A stretch of DNA of 64,000 nucleotides from Acanthococcus lagerstroemiae. Its lineage: Eukaryota > Arthropoda > Insecta > Hemiptera > Eriococcidae. Position numbers and translations under genes: made by a program. Every line of letters begins with the position of its first letter. The stretch's first letter is position 1. This document shows positions 11,115 through 23,779 of this stretch, piece by piece. The notes beneath the pieces are model-generated. The model saw only the letters and a program-made list of their open reading frames with translations. It was not told the origin of the DNA and made no database searches. Location: NCBI GenBank assembly GCA_031841125.1, contig CM063108.1, positions 71,954,344 to 72,018,343 on the forward strand, in the 5' to 3' direction.

Positions 11115-13840
11115 TCATACTTCGGGGCTCATTCGCAGTCAGTAAATCAGTTATATTTTAAAATTATGTTTTATTTCCATCCTGGATCATAAGCTGGCAA
11201 CAGTTTCGAACGACAGATCATTTTGTAACATTTTTCCGAATTTGCCGGCAGACAGATACACAGAAAGAGGGACAGATAGCAAGAGTGACAGTCATCTAAT
11301 CCGTCAATTGGCAAGGCCAAATTGTGAAAAGAGACAAGCCTGCAGACAAATGGGCAGATCGAAAAGGTAGGTACGTAATGCTGAGAAAGCTAAAATTCTC
11401 GAATTTGGTCGCTCTGCTACGGAGAAGGATGGTACGAATATTGAAATTCCCGAATTTTATTACTGTACTACAGAAGAGGAAAATCCAGAATAAAAGAAGA
11501 GGCGATGCGCAGTGCTGAGAAAATAGAAATTCTTGGATCTTGTGACTATGCGACAGGAAAATTGTCCTTAGTTTTAGTTTACAATCGAAATTAATTTTTT
11601 GTAGTCAATTCTACTTAATCAGAAAGGGAAAAATAACTTTTTCAAATTGATTCCTAAATTCAGCAGGCATTCAAATGAAAAGTCTATCTTCCGAATTTGC
11701 GGCGACTATTGGTTCACCAACAAATCCAGCTCTCAATCTGCCTTTAATTTTATTATCGGTTCATAAGCATCAAAGAGGAGGATATGCCTCTAAATTCCTT
11801 TTAATTCGTGTTTTGTTTTACAGAGAAAAAGTAGACTCGTTCTTTTAATTTTCCCGCAAATCCCAGCTCTATATGCTAAATGGTTACGCAGAAAAGTTTT
11901 AATCCAATTTCGCCCCCAAATCGATTTCTTAAAAAACAAAAAATTCTTTTACACATCCGAGATTACAATCACTACGTCAGTGGAAGTAACTGTCGACGAA
12001 GGAGTCCGGTCGCCAAAATCTCTTTATTTGTATATTGAGAAGATGCTTCTTACATGCACTTTTCAGCAGCAGTCTAGTTTACATAATTCCAAGAATATGT
12101 TCCTCATCACAACTCGAGGTAGTTGGAGCGGGTGGTCAAAAAAATAGATTTCATTCGCCATTCTAGCGGTATGGCGATGAAAGCTAGTGGAAGACTGTCC
12201 CTAGCGAAAGTTACTCAAGACTCGCTCTGAGTAGCAACGAATATTGCATTGAAAACAGAGACACTTCGATCCCGATGAGAATCCGACCGAGATTTAATAA
12301 AATGTTACAGCAAGAACCTCGAGCCAAATCGGATTCCACATGATGGCCGGAACTAAATTAGCGAAGCTGATGGAGCAAACTGACGAACGAGTGGGTGGTT
12401 TGGGCGTCGATGAATTTCGTCGTACATTTACAAGAATTTCGACGTCGAATCTTCAATCTCAACCAACATATAATTCTACCATTAAGTCGACTACGGCACT
12501 TCGACACTTTTTACACATCGTTAAAAGCTAATCAACGAACGAATTGACGTACGCTCTACAGAGTGATATTTATAATTAAACGAAAAATGCATACCTTAGT
12601 TACACATACTCGATTCTATTTCCACTTCCTCCTAACTATCCTGGAAGGGTCGTGTTAGCCAACATCAATATGTCACATATTCGTACTTATTTCCCGTCCC
12701 TACCGGCGACCACACACACCGCCCCGCTTGACCTCCATATACGCCGGATATTTTTAATGTTACCAAATTTCCACATCGTAAAAACATTTTACGATTATTC
12801 CTTTTTACGGTTACGATATTAAAAATGAAAATTTTCTGGGTCTACATCGAATTACGAGGTCGACTTTGGCAACGCAACGGGAAAAACGACAATCGGACAA
12901 ATAGGCACGCCACTGACATATTTCCATTTACAACGTGATTCAAATGTCTCTTTCGACGGCCCTAAATAGACGACCATTAGTCGAAGAATGAAAACTTATA
13001 CTAACGACTCTATGCGAGTACATCGAGGCTATACGAAATTTATCCTATGCGACTGTAAATAGCTACCAAATACTTAATGGTACCAATCGCGTGATGGCTA
13101 TTCAGCGAAAGGTCGGCGGTTTTGTTTCTGCGCTGAAATTTTAATGAGAGTAAATTGAAAATTATCGAGCAAAATGAATCCCTTTTAGAAAATTTGACAA
13201 GCCCACCCCTTACCGACACCGTGGACAAGTGCCTAGTTAAATATGTATAAAAGTTACTTAAGGGTACGCAAAGCATGATAGATTTTCCTTACCTTGTACC
13301 CTCGGATGGCTGCGCTTCTTTGGGCGTCGTTCCTCGAGGTGGAGAATATTTTCGCCGATTAAAAAGTGCAGCGATCTGGAAAAAACAAAAAAAGAGGAAA
13401 GCGACGTTAAAGCGAATATCGAGTGACATGATGTGAATTAACCAAACAGTTTGTTTAGCTCTAATAAAGCAACCTTTAAATTTGCAAACTTTCAATTATT
13501 CGCCAGAGAGAAAGAGAGAAACTTTTTGTTAAATTTGTTCAAGGGTACTGAATCTTTTCGCTGACACGGTCGTGCTATGATCGGATGGCACTTCTATGCT
13601 CTTGTGAAAATGAACTGTAATATCGACGAAATTTTAACAGCCACTTTGAAAATTAGGTGGATAAACTGCATGATTCTTGGAAGAGGTAAGAGTCAAGCAG
13701 GCGATATCCTAAAGTTTACTTCTTCTTCGAGCCTAAATTAAAATTAGCAATGTCCCACGAAGACTTGACGATGTCCGATTATACGTACTCGTATATATTA
13801 TATAAAGGTCTTCATCGGTATTCGATTTGTCTTAAGATAA
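11115..13840. other. Unannotated non-coding stretch
   Basis: No supported gene or mobile element. An ACAGATA / GACAGA-rich patch at about 11245-11300 resembles others near 30320-30355 and 48215-48240. Short reading frames (60-80 codons) have no recognisable features. Confidence 0.45.
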
Positions 13841-13844
13841 TGTT

Positions 13845-14260
13845 TGCGGGTCTTAGCAAGTCTCAGTGAGTCTTTACTAGACTTCATGAAGTATGATCGA
13901 GTTTTAATAAAGCTTTGAGATCATTTAATTACACTTAGAAGAATTTTTTGACACAAATTACGTGTACTAAAATTCTAGTAAAGGACGATCAGTGATTTCA
14001 CGCACTCCCACAAATTATAGTTTTACTAGATTCTGATAACAAACACCGTAATATCAACATTATAGCAGAATTGCAGTAATTTTCACGAGAATCTGGTAAA
14101 AATTACTGTAATTTGCGGTTCAAGAGTGCATGAAATTGCTAACCGTCAGAGACCACTTATTCTACTAGAATACTGGTTATTTTCGTTAGAAAATTTACCT
14201 CAATGAGTCTTAAAAACATCCGAACGAAACTTTAGTAAAATTTTCAGATTTTATGTAGTC
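13845..14260. repeat. GAGTCTT cryptic repeat, left of the RTE remnant
   Basis: Carries AGCAAGTCTCAGTGAGTC-type words at 13855-13920 and AATGAGTCTTAAAAACATCC near 14203. It resumes after the reverse-transcriptase remnant, so the LINE fragment appears to have landed inside a pre-existing repeat block. Confidence 0.5.
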
Positions 14261-14268
14261 TTATCGAA

Positions 14269-14935
14269 GCAAAAATTAAGATAGACAGTGAGGAAATTGA
14301 GAACGTCACAGAATTCAGATATCTAGGTGCTCTTATGAACGAGGATGGTAGAGACCTAAAAGAAATTAAAAGCAGAATTGGCATGGCGAAGCAGGTCTTC
14401 AATAACTTCGGCAGCAGCGTTTTGAAAAACCAAACTCTGAGCATCAGTCTGCGGAAAAGAATAATGAGATGCTACGTGTGGACTGTGCTAAAATACTCGT
14501 GTGAAACCTGGACAATGAATGCGGAAAGCGAAAAGAGGCTGAACGCATTCGAGATGTGGTGCTATCGAAGACTGCTGAAAATACCGTGGACTGATTTTGA
14601 AACGAACGTAGCTGTCCTAGCAAGAATAAAAGAAGAAAAAAGAAAAAACGATAGTACAAGACATCAAGAATCGAAAACTGAAGTACATAGCACACAAACT
14701 CCGGGAAAATGGCGTTTTCATGCTGGCAGTACAAGGATGAATTCAGGGAAAGCTCATCAGAGGAAAGAGAAGATCGGAGCTTATAACCACGAATTCGCCA
14801 ATGAACTCTCCGTGCAAGAATCTACGTGATACGATCAGATGTGCCAAGAATCGAAGAATATAGATGTACGCCATCTATTGATGCAAGAGAAGCGACTAAT
14901 AATACGACGACGATCGAAGAAGACAAGTTTCGAAT
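14269..14935 (+). pseudogene. C-terminal remnant of an RTE/BovB-like LINE reverse transcriptase
   Basis: The frame open from about 14269 encodes the region after the catalytic palm of a LINE reverse transcriptase: IENVTEFRYLGALMNEDG, then KSRIGMAKQVF, SLRKRIMRCYVWTVLKYSC, and FEMWCYRRLLKIPWTD. This order (FRYLG, then the conserved CETWT segment, then the FEMWCYRR.L.I.W block) is the usual tail of RTE/BovB-type polymerases in arthropods. A frameshift in the A-rich run at about 14636-14650 moves the continuation (QDIKNRKLKYIAHKLRENG) into another frame, with later stops, and the tail from 14826 is in yet another frame. The catalytic domains and endonuclease are absent: a 5'-truncated dead copy. 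Confidence 0.85.
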
Positions 14936-15770
14936 CTTAATGAGCCGTAAGCAAGCCTCAGTAAAGTTTGATCAAGTACTGGTGGAGCCATCAGGCCAGG
15001 TCTTGACAAATTTTATCCAGTTCTGAAGGAGCTCGAACGAGTTTTTAGTCGAGTTTCGAGTTTTGTAACGACTCTTAATAGAATTAGAATGGAAGTCTAA
15101 TGCATATTAAGAAGTCTTTGTGAGGTCTGACAGTATTAAGCAGTACTAAGTAATGGAGCACTGACGAGTCTGAAAGCTCTCTGACACACGAACGTCTAAT
15201 AACCTCCTAAGTTGCAAATAGTCGTCTGTCTACTCGACATGAAAATTTTGGCTCTTAATAAATCTAACGGGTTTTCAAAAAATCCAAATGAGTTTTATGA
15301 AGTTTGTCTAGTTTCGGCACGTATTAATGGCGTTTGTATGAGTCTTGAAGTCTGATGGTTATGACCGGTCTTAATACGGTCTTAGTGATATTTAAAAAAA
15401 AGTTTAGAAGTCTTCTGAGAGGCTCAACGAACTTTAATCAAGTGCGAACAAAATTCCAAAAAGTCTTTCAATGTTTCAAATGGTCTGAACGAAGTCTGAA
15501 CGAGTCATTAAAAGTTCATGGGTTTGTAGTATAAAGACTGAACTATTCTTAACGAATTCTAACAAATTTTGAAGAGTACATATATAAACCAGTTTTTTGT
15601 AATATTTTATAAGGTTTTAATTACCTTAATGCAGTCTAGGCGAGTCTTAGTAGAGTTTTGAAGAGTTCGGATACAATTGGGGTGCGTTTTAATAAAGTTT
15701 GAAGAGTTTTAATGGGGTGCACCCAAGTTTTATTGATGTCTTAAGGTCTTAACTACACCTAACAAGTCGT
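14936..15770. repeat. GAGTCTT cryptic repeat, right of the RTE remnant
   Basis: Over 800 bases of degenerate repeats: GAGTCTGAA, AAGTCTTTG, GAGTTTTA, GAAGTCTGAACGAGTC and similar words in both AAG- and GAG-leading forms. The longest such block in the window. No coding potential. Confidence 0.65.
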
Positions 15771-15779
15771 AATGTTTGA

Positions 15780-18120
15780 TACTAGTAACTCATCCAAATA
15801 TGTATAGAGACGTAAATGATCTATTAGGGGTGGCATTACAAATTTTGATCCTTTCAGTCAAAACTGTCCGAATCAAAAAATGGAAGTCCAAACTAGTCCT
15901 AATGAGTTTCAGAGAATGTTCCATTTTCTATTTTTAGTTCTACGAAGGGGAGAGTTCTATCAAGAAAGTAAAAATATTTTTCCCGACAACCAAAATTTAA
16001 CCCCTACAAAAATGAATGAAGATGAACATGACACAGAACACAGTGTACCCGTTGAAGTAAATTGTTTACTCGATAATAAAACTGTCGAAAGAAAATTAAA
16101 ACCGGGGAAAACATTAAAAACAAAGTACGTGGTGCCATTTTTTTCGGGGCCCTTCATGGAAATCTCGATTTTGCTCACAAAAAAAAAAGTCAGACAAAGA
16201 AAAATTCTGGCCTCCAAAAAGTCCGGACCCGGAAAGAATCCGTCCCCTCTCTCAGCAGAATTGCTTGACAAAACCAAGAAAAATCATCGGAAATAGAAAT
16301 GGTCGTGTTTATTCGACTCGCGACTAATTCATACACTTTTAAGAAGGCAACATTCAAGAACTTTCTTTTTCGTTGTCGATGGCAAAAAAATTTATAAATG
16401 TTTTAAAATCAAGGTAAAACTTGGAGACCTTTGTTGCTTTAATCAAATCATATTTTTCTCCGTTGATTGGGAAACAATAAATTCAAATTTCATTTACGAT
16501 ATTACAATAAATTTTCTCACTAGAAATTCAAACGAAGCTCCTCTTGTCAGTTTGTTTAGAATAATTACTTATCAGTATTCCTGTAAACGCAGAAAGCATT
16601 CATTTCTTTCCTCCTTCCTTTCGTTTTTACTTACACTTTGTCGTTCTCATTTCAAGAGAATCTTCGTGATTAAAACGAAGATGAAGTAAGACCATTTTAA
16701 ATAATTTTACGCCTCGAAAACTGTTTACCGAAATTAAGGTTTTGGAGCGACCTTAAAAGGAACCAACGTTTCTTTTGATTTTTTTTTTTTTTTAATTATT
16801 TTATAATTCGCTTTTTCTATTCTCATTTCCTCATCGGACAAATGGGATTTGAATGATTTTGAACCTTGTTAAAGCAAGGTGAATCAACTTATTTACCTTA
16901 CTATCGCAAAGGTTTTTATATTTTTTTCCCTTTTGAGTTTCAAAAATTACTGACACCAGAAAGCTCTAAAAGCGTCTCTGACGTTTTGTCTGTCATAAAT
17001 GAAATAGAACATAGCAAACCAACAGAAGGTTCAATAGCATTTTGGGTACTCAAACTTGCGTAGGTAGGATAACTGTATACACAATACTGTGCGGTAAATT
17101 GAGCATTCAAATACCTTCATTATTTTTATCCATCTCTGATCTCTTAACTCTGTTCTGGCTAAGAATTCAAAACTACAAATGCTCGAATTTTGATTCGCTC
17201 AAATTAACATTCAAATAAGTGATAGTATAATCCAACTAATGAGAACGTCTGATACAGCTTGTCTATTTAAAAACTTAGTCAGATGTACGATTATTATTCC
17301 AAATAATTTTTCTTAGATTACAATAAGAGAGTTTCCATGCCCTGGACACTTTTCGAGGCCTAGCTTTCCTTCATCCTTCTGTTCGACTGACTGACGTGGC
17401 AGGCTTTTACTGGTGGCTGCTTGTCTCCGATTTCGGAGTTTTCTCTCGAGGACTTAGGAGTGAGGACCAGATTTGTAGCATATAGAAGGGAAAATAGTAC
17501 CAAAGCTATACTGTTCAGTTGTGGAAACTGGAAGATTTCAATTTAGATGATTCTGTTAACATCGATACTGTGATCCTGTAAAATTAACGTCGATCATTAC
17601 TGGCCTACAGATTGCCAAACTTACCATATTCAGAATTCTATTTATTTTCAAATACAGAGCAAATATTTTTGTTAAAAAAGTACTTCTATCAACTATAGGT
17701 GTCTGAGACCCTTTGAAAGTGAGCATAGTCAAACACATTAACAAATCATCAGGATAAATTGCTCGCTTACTCCATTGAAAGAGGGTTTGGTTCCAAGTAA
17801 TCCTCAATTTGATTTCAGCCTCGTAACTGGGACTTGAAAGAAAGTCTTCCACTTACAAAATTTTAGGTTTGTTAATTGCAAGAATTACTGATTCGATAAG
17901 ATGACAAAAACGCAAATCCTACATTTTTCAGCATTACCAGTTGAAAGTTAATATGGCCTTGTTGACTTTTAACGTCTAAAAAGGCATGGATTTAACCACA
18001 CACTTCAAAAAATTGGAAAAAACGCTAAAAAGAATACAAATCACGATAAAATGATAGTTTGCCCATTTAATGAAAGTATTCACGTGAAATGATTGGATTC
18101 ACGCTAAACTGGTCGATTAG
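15780..18120. other. Non-coding stretch with weak exon-like fragments
   Basis: No confident gene. Fragments considered: plus-strand 15880-16296 (138 codons, lysine-rich, unrecognised); plus-strand 16866-17063 (65 codons, followed closely by GTAGGT); minus-strand 17627-17852, listed separately. None shows a known domain. Confidence 0.35.
17627..17852 (-). CDS. Weak exon candidate, unrecognised product
   Basis: A minus-strand open stretch reads as protein-like sequence (YEAEIKLRITWNQTLFQWSK, then IYPDDLLMCLTML and PIVDRSTFLTKIFALYLK). On that strand it runs into a consensus donor (ATG|GTAAGTTT, boundary near 17626/17627), and a TTTACAG acceptor-like site lies about 40 bases further on. I cannot name a family. 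It could be a host exon, an exon of an old mobile element, or chance. Confidence 0.2.
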
Positions 18121-18240
18121 CACGATATTAAAAAGATTATCACGTTCTACTTATTACTTAACGATAAGGAAATCTATGTCGCAATATAAAAAATATTATC
18201 ACGATGTACTTATTAAATAACGATGATAAAAATCTATGTC
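18121..18240. repeat. 60-bp tandem duplication, two copies
   Basis: 18121-18180 and 18181-18240 are diverged copies of one 60-base unit: both contain ATTATCACG, then TACTTATTA, then AACGAT, and both end AAATCTATGTC. Arrangement is direct, head to tail. Confidence 0.8.
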
Positions 18241-18289
18241 GACATAAAGATATAAATGAAAGTACCGATTATAATGGATTAATTTAGAA

Positions 18290-18530
18290 CTAAAAGGGCT
18301 CTCCTCGCTTTTGCTGGTCGTCCTCTCTTTCGTTTTTGTCCGAGTGGTATGGACTTCGCTTCCATCGGAACGTCCACTTGGTGCAGAGCGCTTGCATGTC
18401 AGGTCCTTCAAAATAAGGACAGGTACAGCTGCAGCTCAAATTTTCAGGGCATAATGTTATCGTCCATGTACCGTAATGACCAGTCTTAAATTCGTCAAAA
18501 TTTTTCCACTCACCCTCTTTAACTGTGAAA
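18290..18530 (-). CDS. Weak exon candidate, cysteine/tryptophan-rich, unrecognised
   Basis: Minus-strand open stretch following an acceptor-like TTTCACAG; it includes KTGHYGTWTITLCPENLSC and CPYFEGPDMQALCTKWTF, with five cysteines in about 30 residues, then a charged tail rich in K/R/E and a stop. The spacing of cysteines looks like a secreted or metal-binding fragment, but I recognise no family and see no linked exon with a convincing splice pair. Listed because the composition is unlike the surrounding chance frames. Confidence 0.2.
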
Positions 18531-18560
18531 TTACTATAATGCACAGTGTATTGAGATTCG

Positions 18561-18680
18561 CGAATTAGCGTGCATTTCTATCAGAATTGACGTTCACGAA
18601 TTTAGCGTGCATTTCTATTAGAATTGACGTTCTACCCTATTAATCTGCTGTTCAAAATTTAGCGTGCAAGTCTGTTTTAT
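18561..18680. repeat. 36-bp tandem repeat, two copies plus a partial third
   Basis: The unit CGAATTAGCGTGCATTTCTA...AGAATTGACGTT occurs at 18561-18594 and 18597-18631 with few differences. A partial third copy (AAATTTAGCGTGCAAGTCTG) begins near 18655. Only 320 bases separate it from the 60-bp duplication, so the locus has duplicated locally more than once. Confidence 0.75.
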
Positions 18681-18699
18681 CGTGATTGCAAAACGATTT

Positions 18700-21600
18700 T
18701 TTAACTTGCGACTAAATTTTCCCCGTCTAAAAATATCCTACAAGTATCAACTATATTCAAGATAAGATTTATAGGTGGCATTTAAGGCAGTTTACTTTCA
18801 CTTCAGAGTAACACTTCGGGACCTCGACTTTCTGTAGCTGCAATCCAAGACTGCGGTTCATTACATCATGCACTTAAATAGATTTATAATATTAAAGATG
18901 GCCTCAAAAACGGGACTGAGGGTCGGATGTATGGGAAATTGGGAGCATGCTATGAATATAATTCTGATTTATGACAAATACAGAATACAGTACTTACACA
19001 GTGTGAAGTAATTTAAGAAATTCAAAGACATAGCAATTTTCCGACGCGAGAAAAACTTTTTCTGTTGACTGGAGCTTAATATACTGCGATACTGCATAAT
19101 TCATTTCTGTCTTTAGTGCGGAGACCATTGCAAGAAAATTCTACTTAAGACAGTAAGGAAATAATAGTTACACTTTTGCCTTGAAAAGAAGAAAGTGAAA
19201 ATGTTATGATGAAAACAAGGATAAGCAAATGTCGACAATGATTCGGCAGCGTAAGCGAATGAGATGAAAAATTTTAAGGTTTTGTTTCCATATGTTAATA
19301 GTTGTCGTTATTTTTCTAAAAATCGATATTTCACAAATTTATTGGTATTTTAGATGACCATGAAAGTGCTCCAAAGTTTTTTTTTAGAAAACAACTTCAG
19401 AACAAACCGGTAAAGTAACAATCTAAAACAGGTAATTTTTCAAAAATAACATAAAAATTATTAAATTCACCGGTAAATCAATTTTCTTGTCGAGTAGATG
19501 TCAACAGCTGTGGCATGTCGAAGAAGGACTGCATGTAGAAGCTCTGCAGTCCTCCAATTACTTTTGAAAGTGAATCAGAAGAGACAAATATCTTTAAAAA
19601 TGGCGTAAAATGATTGGGACCCATTTATCGGCCCACAATGGTAATGTTGAATTCACGAAAGAAATATGCTATTTGCACGAAATATATAAATGACAAGCGC
19701 AGTAACAAGTACGAAACAGAAAAAGAAAGAGTTTGAAGAAAAAATTAAACTTCAGAACGCAGTATAATTCACTTACACGATAAAATAAAATACGCCCGGA
19801 ATTTTAATACCTTCTACACACAATGAAAAAAAGAGACACGATATTACTGCGCCCGAAATAAAAAGTTCAAATTCTCGGCCTCCATCATACTTGCCACAAA
19901 TTTACAATTGCGCACAAATTAATGTCAAAATCAAATTTTGGAGCGATAAAAATCTACGAATCGATTCTCCCCATCCTCAGGAGCAACAAATTTAGATTAA
20001 GAGCCAAACCGATATCAAAAACGAATTCGTTGAGTTCGAAACCCCTCGATGTGGTAATTCGCATAAATAATAGGTCTAAAAATTTCTAATGTACTGTAAT
20101 AAAGGGTAATTTTTACACACCCACTCTTTTTTGTTCTCTCAACCGAAGCCCTGAAATCCGCCCTCTCGAGCATTACCTCAGAGCTCCCCTCTATGGCGTT
20201 TCTAGAGTACTTAAGAAAAAATTCTTAATGATCATTTTTATAGAAAATTGGATCCCTCTTAAACTCATGGATCTCCTATTCCGCGATGACGTATAATTTT
20301 TGTGTTTAAACAACATAATATACCGTATGCAAGTCATTTCGTGATATCGATTTTAAAACTCGTAATTTAAACTTCTTTTTTCGTGGCTTCACATTTCGTT
20401 CAATCACATTTTTTATTTCGTGCTATTTAATACTTCCCAAAATGATTTCACTTCCACTTTTCTCTAAGTCTCGTAAGTGAGTTTTACAAAGCTCTGCGGT
20501 GCTTCATTTCCCACTGCCATACTGTTCTTCTATTTCAAACATCGGTAAAGGGTTCTGGAATGTACAAAAGGATGAAATTCGGAATGGAGTCCCCGAGGTC
20601 ACATAAATAGTCGGATGGATAATTGTTAAAAAAACAGAAATAACATAAAACGTCTCCACGACAATATGTGTTTGGCATGTTGTAATTTTGTTTGCTGGTA
20701 TTTATAAAGTTACACTTTCCATCTGTATCCACTTACGGATTCGTTTGTTTGGTACAGCGAGCAAGACTCGCAGCATGAACTACAAAAATGAAAATAGGCT
20801 CTATCGGGTAATTCGTATTTAACAGTTCAATTTTTTTCTCGCCTTACAACGTGAACGGGAAAATGGTCGAAGTCGATTTTCACCGTCGGTAAATAAAAGC
20901 AAGTGCAGGTACATTCACTGATGCTTAACTTTAAGCTTATTACGGCTTTTCAGTTTGTAGGCTCACCTTGTGAAATAATTCCGAACTACTTAATACTTCT
21001 ACCCTTCTTCTTTTTTTCTTGAACAAAGGTAATCTTGTAATTGAAACCGAATGCGTGACTCGGCATGAATGGACAACTAATACGATTGGAAATTTTGGGG
21101 TCAAATTTATGAAATTGCAGACGCGTATTATCTTGAATTTCGGCTGCTAGGTTATTTTTATGTATCTTCGAGTAGCTCGTACGTATTTTCGACGTTCATT
21201 TTGAAAACAGGCTTAGGTATATACGCTTTTCGTTTATTATATTGTACAAATAAGGTTCGCAGATTGAAGTTTGAATTTTTAATCGGCCGGCATTCTCATT
21301 GGCCGGGCAAATTACAATCGGAATCGGCGTTGTGTGTCGAGAATGTATTTATAGTAACCGATTATCGAGTTTGTTTGGATTCCGACAGTTGAGTTAGATC
21401 CCCCGTGAAAAGGGATTAAGCGTGATGCCGGCCTGGACAATGCGTTGCTGTTTTCATTTCGATGGGATTTCCTTTTGTGGTTGTTCATCAAGTTTGAAGA
21501 AAGAAAGAAAGAAAAAAAAGTATTGGTGGATTTTTCTACCGACGTCTCGCATTGAAAAATCTAGACTATCCGAATAACTTAACAAATAATGGTATTTTAC

Positions 21601-22060
21601 ATTCGTTTGTCTAGCTAAAAACAAGAGTTGGCTTTATAAGTAATTCTTTTGAATGAGTATAAAAGGACTGTAGAATTAATTGAGGAGAAGAGTAGATTTT
21701 TCTGTGTAACTAAATTTCAGAAAAAAACAAACGATATGAAGGATGACAGAGATATGATAGTAGTCCAAGAAAGACAATAAATCTACACAAGAACTTGCAG
21801 AGACTACCGAAAAAACACTATAGAAAGTTCGTGTCCCGAGAATCGGATCGCAATTTTCAAAAAAAAAAAACATACCTAAATCTAAATTGTTTAAAAAAAT
21901 CATTCCCTCGTGCATCCTGTTCATAAATGCTTTTGAAGGCCAATATTATAAAACTTTGTTAAATAATACTGGCTCTCAGTCTTATCTTTCTATTTATGAA
22001 ATATAGTTCACGAATCAATGTACCTTTCAAATTTTTACACTTCCTTCAAAAGTGAGATAC
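18700..22060. other. Unannotated AT-rich stretch
   Basis: No gene, RNA or transposon is supported. A minus-strand frame at 20535-20732 has seven cysteines but lacks any splice or start context; I leave it unassigned. Homopolymer runs occur at 19378-19387 and 21861-21871. Confidence 0.45.
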
Positions 22061-22226
22061 ACATTAACACGAAAGGTCTTCAAAACCGCAGTAAATCCAT
22101 TTTTTTGTTTTGTTTTTTCCGAAATCGGGAAATGGGAGCCCGAACTTATCAATATCGCTCTGTGGAATTAGAAACAAAAAATAGTGATTTTCCAGATCAT
22201 CGCATCTCCAAATGAAAGGCTCATTT

Positions 22227-22400
22227 CCAAAACTTAGTAAATCCACATTCGTTATGTACTCCAATTTTAGAACGTAAGAAATTCATTTTATTTCCAAAAT
22301 CAAGTCAAGCATAATCATTTCGAGGGTACAATTTGAATTTCGAAGCCGGATCAAAAATCCGATTTAATAGGTAGGTATTTGAAATCAGCGATTCAAGAAA
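22227..22400 (-). repeat. Composite A-B dispersed repeat (minus orientation)
   Basis: Read on the minus strand, motif A (TCGCTGATTTCAAATACC ... GGATTTTTGATCCGG) is followed by about 75 bases and then motif B (TCTAAAATTGGAGTACATAAC, GGATTTACTAAGTTTTGG, AAATGAGCC). The same order of A then B, ending in the AAATGAGC block, is found at 40921-41066 on the plus strand. No coding sequence. Confidence 0.65.
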
Positions 22401-22614
22401 ACAGTACATCGATAGTTTGCACCATATACCTTTCAATTTGAAATAATTAAAAGTTGATAGTACGTTCCAACCCCGACTAGAGAGGATTTTTTTATCTTCG
22501 AGGTGACGAGAGCTTAACAATTTCGGGTTCAAAATAATCTTTAAAAAAGGCAGTTTTTACATAAAATTGTGATTTTCTAATAAAATTTTATATATTTTGT
22601 TACACGAATACCTA

Positions 22615-22745
22615 AAAAACAGTGAGGTTAGTCCATTCGCTATGTATTCCAACTCCAAAATGCAGTCAGTACAATTACTGGAGTTTTATTCAGCTTATTT
22701 CTTCACGAATATTTTCAGGTTGTAAATGAAATTTCCAGGTCGTAG
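22615..22745 (-). repeat. Motif B dispersed repeat with its upstream arm (minus)
   Basis: On the minus strand: CCTGGAAATTTCATTT, then AAAATATTCGTG, then ACTGCATTTTGGAGTTGG, AATACATAGCGAATGGAC. This is colinear over about 130 bases with 40560-40690 and 55630-55765 on the plus strand, which defines a dispersed family rather than a chance word match. Confidence 0.7.
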
Positions 22746-22749
22746 CCAC

Positions 22750-23515
22750 TAAGATTGAGGTTAGATTTGTCAAAAATTCGAAAAATATATTATTCAACCG
22801 ATTCCGATGATTTTCAGTCGTTTTTAGTATTTTGAAATTCGCAGGGTTGAACAAGCGTAAGCATGCCTTCGTATACGTGTCAGGATAATTTATCTGTGTT
22901 CGAAATTCAAGACAAATCACTAACTAAACTGTGAGAAACTTTTGATATTTTTGAAATTTTAGAGATAAAATTATGATACCTATCTCCAACTAAAATAGAC
23001 TTTACCAGATAATAGTTCACGAGTAAGTACATTAAAATTTATCTCGTTAATAAGTTGCTTAGCTCGAAAAGAAGCAGCGGAGTTTCTTCCCAACTGAAGT
23101 AAAATATAATCACATTATTTCGAGCATCATGTATATTATAATAATAATTGATTTAATCGACATTTTACTAATCGCATTAATCGAAAAGGCTATGTGTATC
23201 TTCATTCCAGATCTTTTTAATCTCTATATAACTACTGAGTCAGAAAACTGTTACCAACTTGATATAGTTGTTTTTTAGAACGTAAAAAATTGTCATTCGA
23301 CTTTTGACTGTCTGTAGAATGGAAGCGGATATGTAATATTTCAATTTTGACGCATAAGGGTTTCAGGTGTCTCTAATAATCTGATCATGTAATATACCCC
23401 TGTAAATATTTTCGATACCATCAATTTTTCCACACAGGCAATTTTAAAAGAAACAAATTCTCACGTATCTTAATTTACACTATAAGGCTGAAACATGTCG
23501 ACTGTCAAGTTCACT
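22750..23515. other. Unannotated AT-rich stretch
   Basis: No features supported between the motif B repeat and the inverted-repeat element at 23522. Confidence 0.4.
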
Positions 23516-23521
23516 ATATAT

Positions 23522-23772
23522 GGACGCTATTCAGCAAAAGGGAACCAACCAACATTTGTAAACAAAATGAGTTATTATAGTATCGTTGGAAAGAGTGTAA
23601 AAAGTAGAATTTTTCAAACTTGGGCCCCCAATTCAAAAATGTAAACTCACGTTGAAAAAAGCTCATCAGTAAACGCTGTGTCATATAGTTTCTACATAGC
23701 TCTTGAATTTCGAATCACATGTTCTCAAAGAACAGATTTTTCTGGTTGGTTCCCTTTTGCTGAATAGCGTCC
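23522..23772. mobile_element. Miniature inverted-repeat element with perfect 29-bp ends (251 bp)
   Basis: The first 29 bases (GGACGCTATTCAGCAAAAGG and nine more) are the exact reverse complement of 23744-23772. The 193-base interior is AT-rich and non-coding. The flanks are TATATAT on the left and GTATGTA on the right, so a TA-type or short target duplication is possible but cannot be fixed. Perfect ends in otherwise decayed DNA imply recent movement or selection on the ends. I cannot assign a superfamily; the GGACGC start matches no terminus I know with confidence. Confidence 0.8.
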
Positions 23773-23779
23773 GTATGTA

